DNA of 64,000 nucleotides from Ferrimonas sp048263965 (lineage in GTDB: Bacteria; Pseudomonadota; Gammaproteobacteria; Enterobacterales; Shewanellaceae), in NCBI RefSeq assembly GCF_048263965.1, contig NZ_JBLXDO010000008.1, forward strand, positions 62,001 to 126,000. Reading direction: 5' to 3'. A program made the position numbers and the translations under genes. Below are positions 45,430 through 53,105 of the stretch, piece by piece (position 1 is the stretch's first letter; the number at the start of each line of letters is the position of its first letter). Below the pieces are notes generated by a model. The model saw only the letters and a list, made by a program, of their open reading frames with translations. It ran no database searches and had not been told where the DNA came from.

Positions 45430-46884
45430 TTACTCGGATGCCAGGCCGTCCAGTCCGATGACACCGATGTCGATGCCGGGAGTGGCGAGACCGGTGACGT
45501 TGTCAGGGTCGTCCACGGCGATGGCGGTGTAGCGCATGCCCGCTTCGAAGGTGAGGGCCGCCGGTCCTACCGCGATGGTGGCCGCATCCCCTGCCGGGGT
45601 GATCATCAGGTTGTAGGTGCCCGGAGGAATGCCGAGGATGCCGGATTCCGCCAGGTAGGGCACATCAGACAGCTTGATGTCGCCCTCGTCCGGGGTGGTG
45701 TCGGCACTCAGGTAGATGTCGACGTTACCGGCGGACTGACTGCCGTGCTGGACACGCAACCTGGACTCGGTGGCGATGCTGCGCAGATCTTCTTCCAGGG
45801 CCCACAGGGTGGGGGCACCCATGGCGTCGATGACGGCGGTGGCACTGTAGGCTCGACCGGGCATCAGGGTCAGGGCGGGGATGTCGATCACCACGTCCGT
45901 GGTGGCATTGAGGGCAACCTGAATCCGATAGTCGCCTGAGGCCAGGTCAAGGTAACCCTGGGCCGGGGTGGTATTGGCGAAGGTCAGGTTGTACAGGGGG
46001 GAACCCATCTCCGGGGCCGAACCGTTCACCCAGATGTCCACACCGCCGACGGCGCTGATGCCGTGAGTGGCGCGCAGGCCACTGCCCAAGTTGGCATCCT
46101 GAATGATTGCCGCGTCATTGCCGTTGTCATCGGCGGCATTGTCTGCCACCAGCAGATTGACCGGGGCCGCACCGCTCTGGGTGTTGGCCACTGCGGCGAT
46201 GAAGAGGTCTGCCGGGTCGGTCAGGGGCAGGGCGCCGCTGTCGTAAGCCACGATGGACGCATCATCGGGGTCAGTCAGGCGGACGCGGTAGGTGCCGGTA
46301 TCCACCATCACCGGGGTCTCGGTGAATTCGCCGAAGTCGAGTTCGGTGAGTTCGGTGGCGGCGCTGAGCTCATCGTCAGGTCCGGTGAGGTGAACCCCCA
46401 CATTGCCTACCGCCGGTGCGGCGTGGGCCACCTGCAGTCTCAACATGGTGGCATCCTCGGTGAGCAGATTCCGAGGGACAACCACTGGGGCAAATGGGGT
46501 GGGGCCGCTGCCTGCCAGCAGGCTGGCCACCAGGCCGGTGGCGGTGATGTTGTATTCGATGTCCGGATCCAGGGTCAGGGTCGCATCGAAGACGGTGGCC
46601 GTTGTGCCGTCCGCCAGAATGCCCTCTACCTGGATGCGGTGGCTGCCGGAGGGCAGGGCCAGCAGGGCGGAGGCTTGTTGATAATCCACCTCGGACAGCA
46701 CGGTGGCTTCGTCCACCAGGACATTGACCTTGGGCGCATCCGGCGAGGCGTGGATGACGCGCACATAACTCATGGTCAGCTCTGGCGGTGGGACAACGAC
46801 CGGATCGTCATCGTCGTCATCACAACCGGTCAGAATCAGGGCCGAGGCGGCCAGAATTGCGGATAGGGGTAAGAGTTTCATCAT
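45430..46884 (-). CDS. Lipoprotein with four DUF4397-like repeats
   Basis: 484 residues. The signal ends in the lipobox LTGC (Cys about 21), followed by six Asp in a row and a Pro/Val linker. Four repeats of about 100 residues are visible, each opening with a strand like RVIHASPDAPKVNVLVD: near residues 42, 149, 270 and 374 (RVIHAS, QVAHAAP, RATHGIS, RVQHGSQ). Each ends with a LPSG/DTG/ASG/PPGTY turn and an Ig-like strand. Asp at +2 would retain it in the inner membrane under E. coli Lol rules. DUF4397 proteins are cell-surface or adhesion-like; function here is unknown. Confidence 0.85.
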   Translation of the reverse strand: MMKLLPLSAILAASALILTGCDDDDDDPVVVPPPELTMSYVRVIHASPDAPKVNVLVDEATVLSEVDYQQASALLALPSGSHRIQVEGILADGTTATVFDATLTLDPDIEYNITATGLVASLLAGSGPTPFAPVVVPRNLLTEDATMLRLQVAHAAPAVGNVGVHLTGPDDELSAATELTELDFGEFTETPVMVDTGTYRVRLTDPDDASIVAYDSGALPLTDPADLFIAAVANTQSGAAPVNLLVADNAADDNGNDAAIIQDANLGSGLRATHGISAVGGVDIWVNGSAPEMGSPLYNLTFANTTPAQGYLDLASGDYRIQVALNATTDVVIDIPALTLMPGRAYSATAVIDAMGAPTLWALEEDLRSIATESRLRVQHGSQSAGNVDIYLSADTTPDEGDIKLSDVPYLAESGILGIPPGTYNLMITPAGDAATIAVGPAALTFEAGMRYTAIAVDDPDNVTGLATPGIDIGVIGLDGLASE

Positions 46885-46960
46885 GGTGCTCCATCAGGAA
46901 TAAGCCTGGAAAATTACGGAGCAACGCGTTGGGGTGATCACAGAATTAACTGATTTTTGA

Positions 46961-47476
46961 TCACTCTTTTTGAAAGGAGATGAACACCTCGGCCACAGTG
47001 ACGCCAAACTTATTGATCTTGGCGCGATTGAGCAGGTGCCGATTATCCACCAGCACCATCAGATCGTCGAAGCTGACCTGCCACTCGCCATCGTCGGTGA
47101 CCAGCACCATCTCATACTGCCACCTGAGCAGAGGACCGTAACGTTCTCCGGAGGCGGTGCCTATGATGTCGTCCGCTTCACCGGTGTAGCTGTCAGGACC
47201 GGTGCGGCGGATGCGCCACTGCCGAAACTGGGTCTCGCCATCGTTGTAGAGGAAGTACTCATCCAGCACCCCCTCGCCGTCCTGCCAGCGGCCCTCCAAT
47301 TCGACGGTAAAGCGTCGAACTATCTCGCCGCTGAAGTTGGTCACCATGCCTTGGGCGCTGACCTTGCCGTCAAAGAACCTCTCCAGCTCCAGGATGGGCT
47401 GTCGCGACTTGATGGCGCTGTAATCGGCACTGCACCCAACAACCAGGGTCAGCAGCAGGGCTAACAGGTTTCGCAT
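46961..47476 (-). CDS. DUF3833 lipoprotein
   Basis: 171 residues from ATG 47476 (AAGGAG upstream); the ORF extends further but without signal sequence. The signal MRNLLALLLTLVVGC has a lipobox (LVVGC, Cys 15). The mature part matches DUF3833: a lipocalin-like barrel with LERFFDGKVSAQGMV and VLDEYFLYNDGETQFRQWRI. In Vibrio and Shewanella this family is found in ECF-sigma/ChrR loci. It is the third gene of the DUF2878, chalcone-isomerase-like, DUF3833 operon. Confidence 0.88.
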   Translation of the reverse strand: MRNLLALLLTLVVGCSADYSAIKSRQPILELERFFDGKVSAQGMVTNFSGEIVRRFTVELEGRWQDGEGVLDEYFLYNDGETQFRQWRIRRTGPDSYTGEADDIIGTASGERYGPLLRWQYEMVLVTDDGEWQVSFDDLMVLVDNRHLLNRAKINKFGVTVAEVFISFQKE

Positions 47477-47477
47477 C

Positions 47478-47966
47478 CTAGTCTCCTTTGGCCAACAGCC
47501 TCTGAGTGAATCTGGGGTAAGCACTTTGCTCTGACAACCAGATGGCAAGAAACTGGCTGTTTCCTTTGGATGGGGGCAGGGAGCAAAGAAGTTCGCCGTT
47601 AAACACGATCTCTGCGTGGCTGCCCGCGGTCAGTCTGAAGCTCAGGTTGTCTCCGTCACTGACGTCAGGCATACAGGGAGCGACCTGCTCTAGCCAGGTC
47701 AGGCTGTCATCATCTTTGAAATTCAGGCGCTGCCACTGCTCCCTGGTGGCGTCCATCAGGGCGGATGAGTCGATGTCTCGGTGATAGGTGAGGCTGAGGG
47801 TCAGTGGCGCCTCGATGGCGGTAAACTGTCCCTCGGGGGCATAGAGTCGGGCGGTGTAGATGTCCCAGAACAGCACCCGAAGTTTGCTCTCCCCTACCAG
47901 AGGCAGGGCGAGGGCCGAAGGGCTGCCAAGCAGCAGGATCATCAACAAGAGAGAGAATGTTTTCAT
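47478..47966 (-). CDS. Exported chalcone-isomerase-like protein
   Basis: 162 residues from ATG 47966, with a signal peptide ending SALALP (about 20). The mature domain starts LVGESKLRVLFWDIYTARLYAPEGQF, which is diagnostic of bacterial chalcone-isomerase-like (CHI-fold) proteins that bind fatty acids or lipids rather than chalcones. There are two cysteines (PCMPD, LLCSL) that could pair in the periplasm. The ATG overlaps the DUF2878 stop (ATGA), and the stop adjoins the DUF3833 start, so translation is coupled. Confidence 0.88.
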   Translation of the reverse strand: MKTFSLLLMILLLGSPSALALPLVGESKLRVLFWDIYTARLYAPEGQFTAIEAPLTLSLTYHRDIDSSALMDATREQWQRLNFKDDDSLTWLEQVAPCMPDVSDGDNLSFRLTAGSHAEIVFNGELLCSLPPSKGNSQFLAIWLSEQSAYPRFTQRLLAKGD

Positions 47967-48490
47967 GGCTTGGTTCCCACGAATTTTATCACCAGCATCA
48001 ACAGCCCCCACCACAGGGTGAAGCCGATCCACAGGGCGATGGAGGGGGAGGACATGGTGGCGGCGCCGAGTCCGGCGGCAGCCAGATAGCTAAGGGGACC
48101 CGCAGTGGCCCCCAGCAGAAACAGGGCGAAGGAGGGCAATGTCAGGCAGTTGACCAGCATCAGTAGGTAGCGAGCACAGGCCAGCCACAACAACATCAGC
48201 CACAGGGGGACAACGAACAACCCGGGGAGGGTGTCATGGGGGATAAACAGGCCGGACTGAATCCACAGTGCATCGACGGCACATCCCAGCAGGGCCGTCA
48301 TCAGGGCCAGAAACCACAGTCTCTTGGGCCAGGGCGACGCCAGAGACCATAGCGCCAAGGCGGTCAGTTGCATCGCAACATGGGGCGACAGAATCGAACC
48401 AAACCAAAACAGTTGAAACACTGTGCTGTCCAGCAACAACTGTCTGGTTTGAGGTGCCAGCTTGTTCCAGGTAAAAGGAATGCCGTTCAT
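47963..48490 (-). CDS. DUF2878 membrane protein
   Basis: 175 residues from ATG 48490, which has GGAGG 8 nt upstream and is better placed than the ORF start at 48505. Five to six hydrophobic segments are visible. It matches DUF2878, a family whose neighbours are chalcone-isomerase-like and DUF3833 genes in ECF/ChrR loci. It is the first gene of that operon, immediately downstream of a probable ECF promoter. Confidence 0.85.
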   Translation of the reverse strand: MNGIPFTWNKLAPQTRQLLLDSTVFQLFWFGSILSPHVAMQLTALALWSLASPWPKRLWFLALMTALLGCAVDALWIQSGLFIPHDTLPGLFVVPLWLMLLWLACARYLLMLVNCLTLPSFALFLLGATAGPLSYLAAAGLGAATMSSPSIALWIGFTLWWGLLMLVIKFVGTKP

Positions 48491-48512
48491 TGTCAGTTCC
48501 TCCAAGAACCTT

Positions 48513-48542
48513 CAATTACGTACCAGCCAGGTTCCGGGATCA
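48513..48542 (-). promoter_or_regulatory. Probable ECF-sigma promoter of the DUF2878 operon
   Basis: On the minus strand: GTGATCC (-35 TGATCC at 48542-48537), exactly 18 nt, then TAATTG (48518-48513), ending 23 bp before the ATG. The TGATCC -35 is what I recall for Rhodobacter RpoE (ChrR-controlled) promoters. The identical layout precedes the sigma gene at 49169. Confidence 0.72.
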
Positions 48543-48608
48543 CCGGGTGAACTGATGGCCGTAATCCGTCGTATCAAATGGCATCGAATCCAGCCAAGTG
48601 ACAGACTG

Positions 48609-49181
48609 ATGCGACTTCCCCTATTCCCTCTAAACGCCCATGTATTTCCCGAAGGGCGCCTGGCTCTGAGGATTTTCGAGGCCAGATACCTGCGCATGGT
48701 GCGTGAGCGAGCTGGTCACGCCCCCTGCTTTGCCATGGGCATGCTCGAGAAATCTGCTGACGGCAAAAGTCAGGTGCTCGCAGTTGCTACCTTGGTGAAG
48801 ATGGTGGACTTTGACCAACTTGAGGACGGTCTGCTGGGAATCACCGTAGAAGGGGTGTCTCTGGCCCGGGTCGGTGAGGTGGAGATCGATGAAGACGGCT
48901 TGCGCTGGGCGGACTGCAACGCCTTTGAGCTGTGGCCAGAGGAGAAGATTGCCGAGGATGCCCGCATTCAGCAGGCTCTAGGCCGGCTCCTTACCGAATA
49001 CCCGGAGATCGGCGAGCTCTACCCTGAACCCGGACTCGACTCCCTCAGGTGGAGCCTGCAACGCTGGTTGGAGCTATTGCCCATCGAGGCTTCGGCCAAG
49101 GCCACCCTGCTGACCCAGCCCTCCTCCTCTATGGCGGTTAGCCTAATTCATTCTATTCTTGATAAAAGTGATCCACAGTAG
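48609..49181 (+). CDS. LON substrate-binding-domain protein
   Basis: 190 residues from ATG 48609, where conservation begins (MRLPLFPLNAHVFPEGRLALRIFEARYLRMV, the hallmark of the Lon N-terminal domain). The upstream part of the ORF lacks family sequence, though ATG 48555 is possible. There is no ATPase or protease domain, so it is a stand-alone substrate-binding domain, a family regularly placed next to rpoE-chrR. It may deliver proteins to a protease, for example for sigma or anti-sigma turnover (inference). Its 3' end carries the sigma gene's promoter-like element. Confidence 0.85.
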   Translation: MRLPLFPLNAHVFPEGRLALRIFEARYLRMVRERAGHAPCFAMGMLEKSADGKSQVLAVATLVKMVDFDQLEDGLLGITVEGVSLARVGEVEIDEDGLRWADCNAFELWPEEKIAEDARIQQALGRLLTEYPEIGELYPEPGLDSLRWSLQRWLELLPIEASAKATLLTQPSSSMAVSLIHSILDKSDPQ

Positions 49182-49198
49182 TGGCGTTGCCGTATGAC
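49169..49198 (+). promoter_or_regulatory. Probable autoregulated ECF promoter of the sigma/ChrR genes
   Basis: TGATCC (49169-49174, preceded by G), exactly 18 nt, then TATGAC (49193-49198). It lies in the last codons of the LON-domain gene. It mirrors the element in front of the DUF2878 operon, suggesting the sigma factor activates itself and that operon. Confidence 0.72.
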
Positions 49199-49261
49199 TT
49201 CGTCTGGAGGCGATCTGGGACGCACGATGCACCCGCCGCCGAGTCGCTACGGGGACCACCT

Positions 49262-49903
49262 ATGAGAGTTGTACCGACGCCATCGAGCAAGAGGGATTCA
49301 GAGACTTCCATGACTGTGTCCGCCTCTCAGGACGACCTGAACCAACGCTTGGCTCAGGCCATGACACGTGTGGCCAACAACAGAGACAAGCAAGCTTATG
49401 CGGAACTGTTTCGGCACTTCGCCAGCCGCGTTCACGCTTTTTGTTTCACTCGCCTGGGCGATGATCAGACTGCCCGTGAAGTCGCGCAGGACACGCTGCT
49501 GGCGGTGTGGCAGAAGGCTTCCAGCTTCGATCTGGACAAGGGAAACGTATCCACCTGGATCTATACCATCGCCCGCAATCGGTGCTTTGACCTGGGCCGA
49601 CAAAAACTGTCCCGCCCGACTCTGGTCAGCGCCGATGAGTTGTACCTGGAGCCGACTCCGGTTGAGGACAGCAGCGACCTTCTGGTGCAGAGCGAAGCGG
49701 AGAAGCGGCGGCTCAATGAGCTGATCGCCCGACTTCCTGAGAATCAGCGTCAAGTGGTGTCTCTGGTCTATCTCAAAGAGATGAGTCATCAGGCGGTGGC
49801 CGAACACCTGAATCTTCCCGTCGGGACAGTGAAAAGCCGGCTGAGACTGGCCATGGAGAAACTTTCGATGCGTCTAAACAAGGGGGCACTGGGCTATGAG
49901 TGA
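49262..49903 (+). CDS. rpoE: ECF sigma factor, RpoE/ECF11 type
   Basis: 213 residues if started at ATG 49262; ATG 49310 (197 residues, MTVSASQDD) is equally possible, since neither has a strong ribosome site. Sigma region 2 is clear (YAELFRHFASRVHAFCFTRLGDD...AREVAQDTLLAVWQKASSFD...STWIYTIARNRCFDLGR), as is region 4 (LPENQRQVVSLVYLKEMSHQAVAEHLNLPVGTVKSRLRLAMEKL, with the helix-turn-helix). It overlaps chrR by 8 bp, which with the ChrR features below places it in the singlet-oxygen-responsive ECF11 group. Confidence 0.92.
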   Translation: MRVVPTPSSKRDSETSMTVSASQDDLNQRLAQAMTRVANNRDKQAYAELFRHFASRVHAFCFTRLGDDQTAREVAQDTLLAVWQKASSFDLDKGNVSTWIYTIARNRCFDLGRQKLSRPTLVSADELYLEPTPVEDSSDLLVQSEAEKRRLNELIARLPENQRQVVSLVYLKEMSHQAVAEHLNLPVGTVKSRLRLAMEKLSMRLNKGALGYE

Positions 49904-50570
49904 CCGTCATCATCCAACCGCTATGGAACTAGAACAGTTCGCTTCCGGTGAACTGGACGATGTGCTCGCCATTATGGTGTCCGTACACCTTGGCCAGTGT
50001 CGCCGTTGTCGGAACCGGGTTGAATTGGTGCAGCAGCAGCAGGCCGAGCAACTCTCTGCTTTGAGTCCTCCCTCTGACTTCGGTGACGATGAGTTGGCCA
50101 GGATGCTGAACAGGCTGGAGGACGCACCCGTGGTGGCGCCCCAGGCACCTCAACCAACTGAGATGGAGTTTCAGGGACGCCGCATTACCCTGCCTCCCGC
50201 CCTGTCCGGCCTGGTGGATCGTGCCGGCCCCTGGAGCCGGGTGGTGAACCGGCTCTGGAGTGCGCCAATCCAAGACCATCAACGTGCCTATCAGTTGAAC
50301 TTCATCTACATGGAACCAGGGGGGAGCATCGCCGCACACACTCACAAAGGCAAGGAGTGGACCCTGGTCCTGGACGGCGCCTTCAGTGATGATTCCGGAG
50401 ATTATGGCCCCGGAGACCTGGTGCACTGCTCCGAGTCCAATGAACACAGCCCCAGGTCTGAGAAGGGATGTCTGTGCCTGGCGGTGATCGATGCCCCACT
50501 GCACTTTACCTCTGGTCTGGCGCGGGCTCTGAACCCATTCAGTCAGCTGTTTTTTAAGACAGGAGGCTGA
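49896..50570 (+). CDS. chrR: Zinc anti-sigma factor ChrR
   Basis: 224 residues. The N-terminal anti-sigma domain has the zinc ligands His6, His31, Cys35 and Cys38 in HPTAMELEQF...VHLGQCRRCRN, the same numbering I recall for Rhodobacter ChrR. The C-terminal cupin has HTHKGKEWTLVLDG (about 147-160) and LVHCSESNEHSP, which hold the second zinc needed for response to singlet oxygen and organic peroxide. It releases the sigma factor on photooxidative stress. It overlaps the sigma gene by 8 bp and is followed by a nested-hairpin terminator. Confidence 0.95.
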   Translation: MSDRHHPTAMELEQFASGELDDVLAIMVSVHLGQCRRCRNRVELVQQQQAEQLSALSPPSDFGDDELARMLNRLEDAPVVAPQAPQPTEMEFQGRRITLPPALSGLVDRAGPWSRVVNRLWSAPIQDHQRAYQLNFIYMEPGGSIAAHTHKGKEWTLVLDGAFSDDSGDYGPGDLVHCSESNEHSPRSEKGCLCLAVIDAPLHFTSGLARALNPFSQLFFKTGG

Positions 50571-50631
50571 CCTCAAGCCAAACAAAACTGAATACAGTCT
50601 GAATAACCGAACGATTTCAGCACACTGGTGG

Positions 50632-50683
50632 AACCGCCCTGACCCCTGATAACTCTGAAGAATCAGGAGAAGGGGCGGTTTTT
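50632..50683 (+). terminator. Nested-hairpin terminator after chrR
   Basis: Outer stem AACCGCCC (50632-50639) with GGGCGGTT (50673-50680), inner stem CCTGAT (50645-50650) with ATCAGG (50662-50667), then TTT. Confidence 0.85.
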
Positions 50684-50777
50684 GTGATCTGGTCGATCTT
50701 GAAAACCCCCTTCGTCACCCAGAGAGTAGGAGCAGGGCCGCTATCAGAGCGGTCCGGTTTCTGGAAAAGGAGACTGA

Positions 50778-51548
50778 ATGGGCAAGTTTTTAAAAACGGC
50801 GCTGATGTTGTTCATGGTGGGGCAGGCCCCGGTCCAGGCAGCGACTCAGCTATCCCTTGATACATCTCTAGACAAGCTCCCCGGACTGGAGCGCTCCAAC
50901 AAGGCAGAAAAGGGCCTGCCGGGTCTGATGGCCATCGAAAGCCAGGATTCAGCATCGGTTGTTCAGCCGACCTCAGACTTCGAAAACCTTTATCTTCGCG
51001 CGCAGCATGCTCAGAACGAGCTGGCCATGCTGACCCACCGCGTGGCCTATCTATCCTCCACCCAAGCCGATGTCCCCGCCGTAAAAGGCCGTGAGCGCGC
51101 GTTGGCAAAGCTGGAGGGCAAACTGGATGGCGATGTGACACTGCTGACGGATCTGGCCCGCACCACCTTGGTGGCGGATGACGTGGAGGGCCTGCTCAGG
51201 GCCTACCATGAGCTGGATCGCCAGGGAGAGGTTGTCAGAGTGAAAAACCGCTTTCTCACCCCTAAAGCCAATGGCTATCGGGATCTGAACCTGCTGGTTC
51301 GGTTGCCTGAAAGCCTGATGGTGGCAGAGGTGCAGATCCACCTGCGTCCTTTCGCCGAGATTAAGAACGGCCCGGAACACGATCTGTACCAGCAGATCCA
51401 GGAGCTGGAGCGCCAGGCACTGGTGCAACAGCGCCCTTTGAGTGAGTTTGAACAAGCCAGGGTGGAGCGACTGCGTCATCAATCGACGCTGCTCTATCAG
51501 CAGGCCTGGGAGGCGATCTCAACCCCCGGCAGGGTCAGGTACGGTTAA
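50778..51548 (+). CDS. Exported protein with RelA/SpoT-like nucleotidyltransferase domain
   Basis: 256 residues. A signal peptide (about 1-21, ending APVQAA) is followed by a domain with the order of conserved features of the RelA/SpoT synthetase fold: K103 and R105 plus K111 in VKGRERALAKLEG, Asp125 and Arg128 in DLARTTLV, K156 and R158 in VKNRFL, Tyr167 in GYRDL (as in GYxSLH), and Glu184/Gln186 in EVQIHL (as in EIQIRT). A basic, Gln-rich C-terminal helix follows. Synthesis of (p)ppGpp-like nucleotides outside the cytoplasm is not expected, so it may be a secreted effector, a toxin-like enzyme or a degenerate binder. It stands alone with its own terminator, and no immunity gene is obvious. 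Confidence 0.72.
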   Translation: MGKFLKTALMLFMVGQAPVQAATQLSLDTSLDKLPGLERSNKAEKGLPGLMAIESQDSASVVQPTSDFENLYLRAQHAQNELAMLTHRVAYLSSTQADVPAVKGRERALAKLEGKLDGDVTLLTDLARTTLVADDVEGLLRAYHELDRQGEVVRVKNRFLTPKANGYRDLNLLVRLPESLMVAEVQIHLRPFAEIKNGPEHDLYQQIQELERQALVQQRPLSEFEQARVERLRHQSTLLYQQAWEAISTPGRVRYG

Positions 51549-51553
51549 CCACT

Positions 51554-51582
51554 AAGGGCGGAGTCTTCTCCGCCCTTTTTTT
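51554..51582 (+). terminator. Intrinsic terminator after the exported RelA/SpoT-like gene
   Basis: Perfect 10-bp stem AAGGGCGGAG / CTCCGCCCTT, loop TCTT, then T-run, 5 nt after the stop. Confidence 0.95.
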
Positions 51583-51603
51583 GTGCTTGCTGGGACGCAG
51601 GAA

Positions 51604-52406
51604 TCAGTTCAGGTCGCCATCCTGCCAGTAGCGGCTGCCGTTGATGTTGGCATCCAGCAACAGCCCCTTCTCATTGAGGACATATAGGGCAACGCCTTGT
51701 GGAAAGACTGGCCAAACTTGGCGGATTCGTTCCAGGCCAGGATGCCCGCCTCGGCGCCGCCGCTCCAACCATCGTTGACGAACTTGTCAAAACTGGCTTC
51801 ATCCTCGAACAGCATCACCTGCTGGTAGAATTTGGCCCCAAAGCCCAGGGCCAGACCGCCCCCCAACATGTTCATGTAGGTGCGTTTGCCTCTTGCCCGG
51901 TTAACGGCAACACCAGAGCCGCCATTGGTGTGCAGCAGCAGGGAAAACTGTCTGGAATCAAATACCGCATAGCCGTAGGCATCGTCGTACAGGGGTTTGA
52001 CCTGAGGATGCTCGGTAAGCAGTTTGACCAGGGTCACCTCGGACAGGGTGTTCAGGGCGTCCCTGGCCTCCTGGGGGCTGTCGGGCTCCACCATCTCCTC
52101 CAGCTTGGTTTCCCCCTGGTGGTACCAGGTCTTTCCCTTCTCCAAGGCGTCGTCACTCCACTGGCCGGCACTGTCCAGGGCGCCCTCTGCCCAGGCGGAG
52201 GAGGCATCCCAGGTGTCCTGGCTCCACTCCTTGGTGGCGCTCCAGGCGTCCTGGCTCACCTCGGCGGTGCTGTCCCAAGCCTCCTGGCTCACTTCCGAGG
52301 CTCTTTCGCCCAACTCCCTGGCCTTGGCTTTCAGCTCATCCCAGCCTGCCTGGGCCGGAATGCTCAGGGCGGCGGCCAGCGCCAGCAGAAGTGCCTGTTT
52401 TTTCAT
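51604..52406 (-). pseudogene. Exported SYLF/YSC84-type lipid-binding protein, frameshifted near C-terminus
   Basis: The ORF from ATG 52406 has a signal peptide (1-20, SIPAQA), then an amphipathic helical stretch of W-D/S repeats (about 21-100), then a YSC84/SYLF domain (YGYAVFDSRQF..., NMLGGGLALGFGAKFYQQVMLFEDEASFDKFV). After FGQSF (about residue 234) the frame turns into Cys/Arg-rich nonsense ending at 51609. In the next frame the expected C-terminus reads PQGVALYVLNEKGLLLDANI, then NGSRYWQDGDLN, and stops at 51604-51606. Restoring one base in the T-run at 51703-51705 (AAA on plus) repairs it. It is either a real recent mutation or a homopolymer sequencing error. Confidence 0.8.
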
Positions 52407-52569
52407 GGTGCTCTACTCCAATAATCCTCTTCGGCGCCAGTATATCAGCGTCGGATGAAAAAGAGGTGGACGAGGCGGTTTCCGTGACAGAACCAGACCA
52501 CAGAGCCCGATGTGATGGGCTTCACCTGGCGCCGCGGCCTGAGCTGGGGTGCCAGATCTGTCGCTGAGA

Positions 52570-53010
52570 TCAGCTGAGGGGCTCGGTGGCCAGGTGTTTT
52601 TCCAGCTCCTGGCGAACGGCTAAGGGCATGGTGGCCTTGCGATTGTTGTGGAAGTCATACACCACCACATCGGCGCTGCCTATGGAGGTGACCGCCTGTT
52701 GGCTCTGGCTGAACACCTGATACTCCATGGTGAACCTGTCATCACTCAGTTCGGTGATGCGGGTGCCCACCAGCACCGAGTCGGGGAAGAGCAGGGGACG
52801 CTTAAAGCGGCAGCGGGTCTCCGCCAGTATGGGACCGATGCCGGAGCGCTTGAGCTCCTCCATCAGGCCAATCTGATGGAAGAAGTCGATGCGGGCGGTC
52901 TCGAAATAGCGGAAGTAGACCACGTTGTTCACGTGCTGAAGGGCATCCATCTCACCCCAGGCAACCTGGATAGGGGTGTGGATGGGAAAGGATTGGGTGA
53001 AGCTGTCCAT
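52570..53010 (-). CDS. Acyl-CoA thioesterase (4HBT, hot-dog fold)
   Basis: 146 residues from ATG 53010 (ATG 53025 gives 151). The hot-dog motif is VAWGEMDALQHVNNVVYFRYFETARIDFF (about 14-42), with the catalytic Asp of the 4-hydroxybenzoyl-CoA-thioesterase type in GEMD followed by HVNN. It hydrolyses an acyl-CoA of unknown chain. It lies alone between the SYLF pseudogene and the symporter gene, downstream of the latter's terminator. Confidence 0.9.
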   Translation of the reverse strand: MDSFTQSFPIHTPIQVAWGEMDALQHVNNVVYFRYFETARIDFFHQIGLMEELKRSGIGPILAETRCRFKRPLLFPDSVLVGTRITELSDDRFTMEYQVFSQSQQAVTSIGSADVVVYDFHNNRKATMPLAVRQELEKHLATEPLS

Positions 53011-53063
53011 GATAAATTCAAACATCCGTTTAGATCGGGTGTTTTAACTTAGCAAGGGGCGGG

Positions 53064-53099
53064 GGCAAAAACAAACGGGCCACCCTGAGGTGACCCGTT
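53064..53099 (-). terminator. Intrinsic terminator after the DAACS symporter gene
   Basis: Read on the minus strand: AACGGG-T-CACC, loop TCAGG, GGTG-G-CCCGTT, then GTTTTTG. It sits just past the stop of the symporter gene. Confidence 0.87.
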
Positions 53100-53105
53100 A
53101 TTGAG

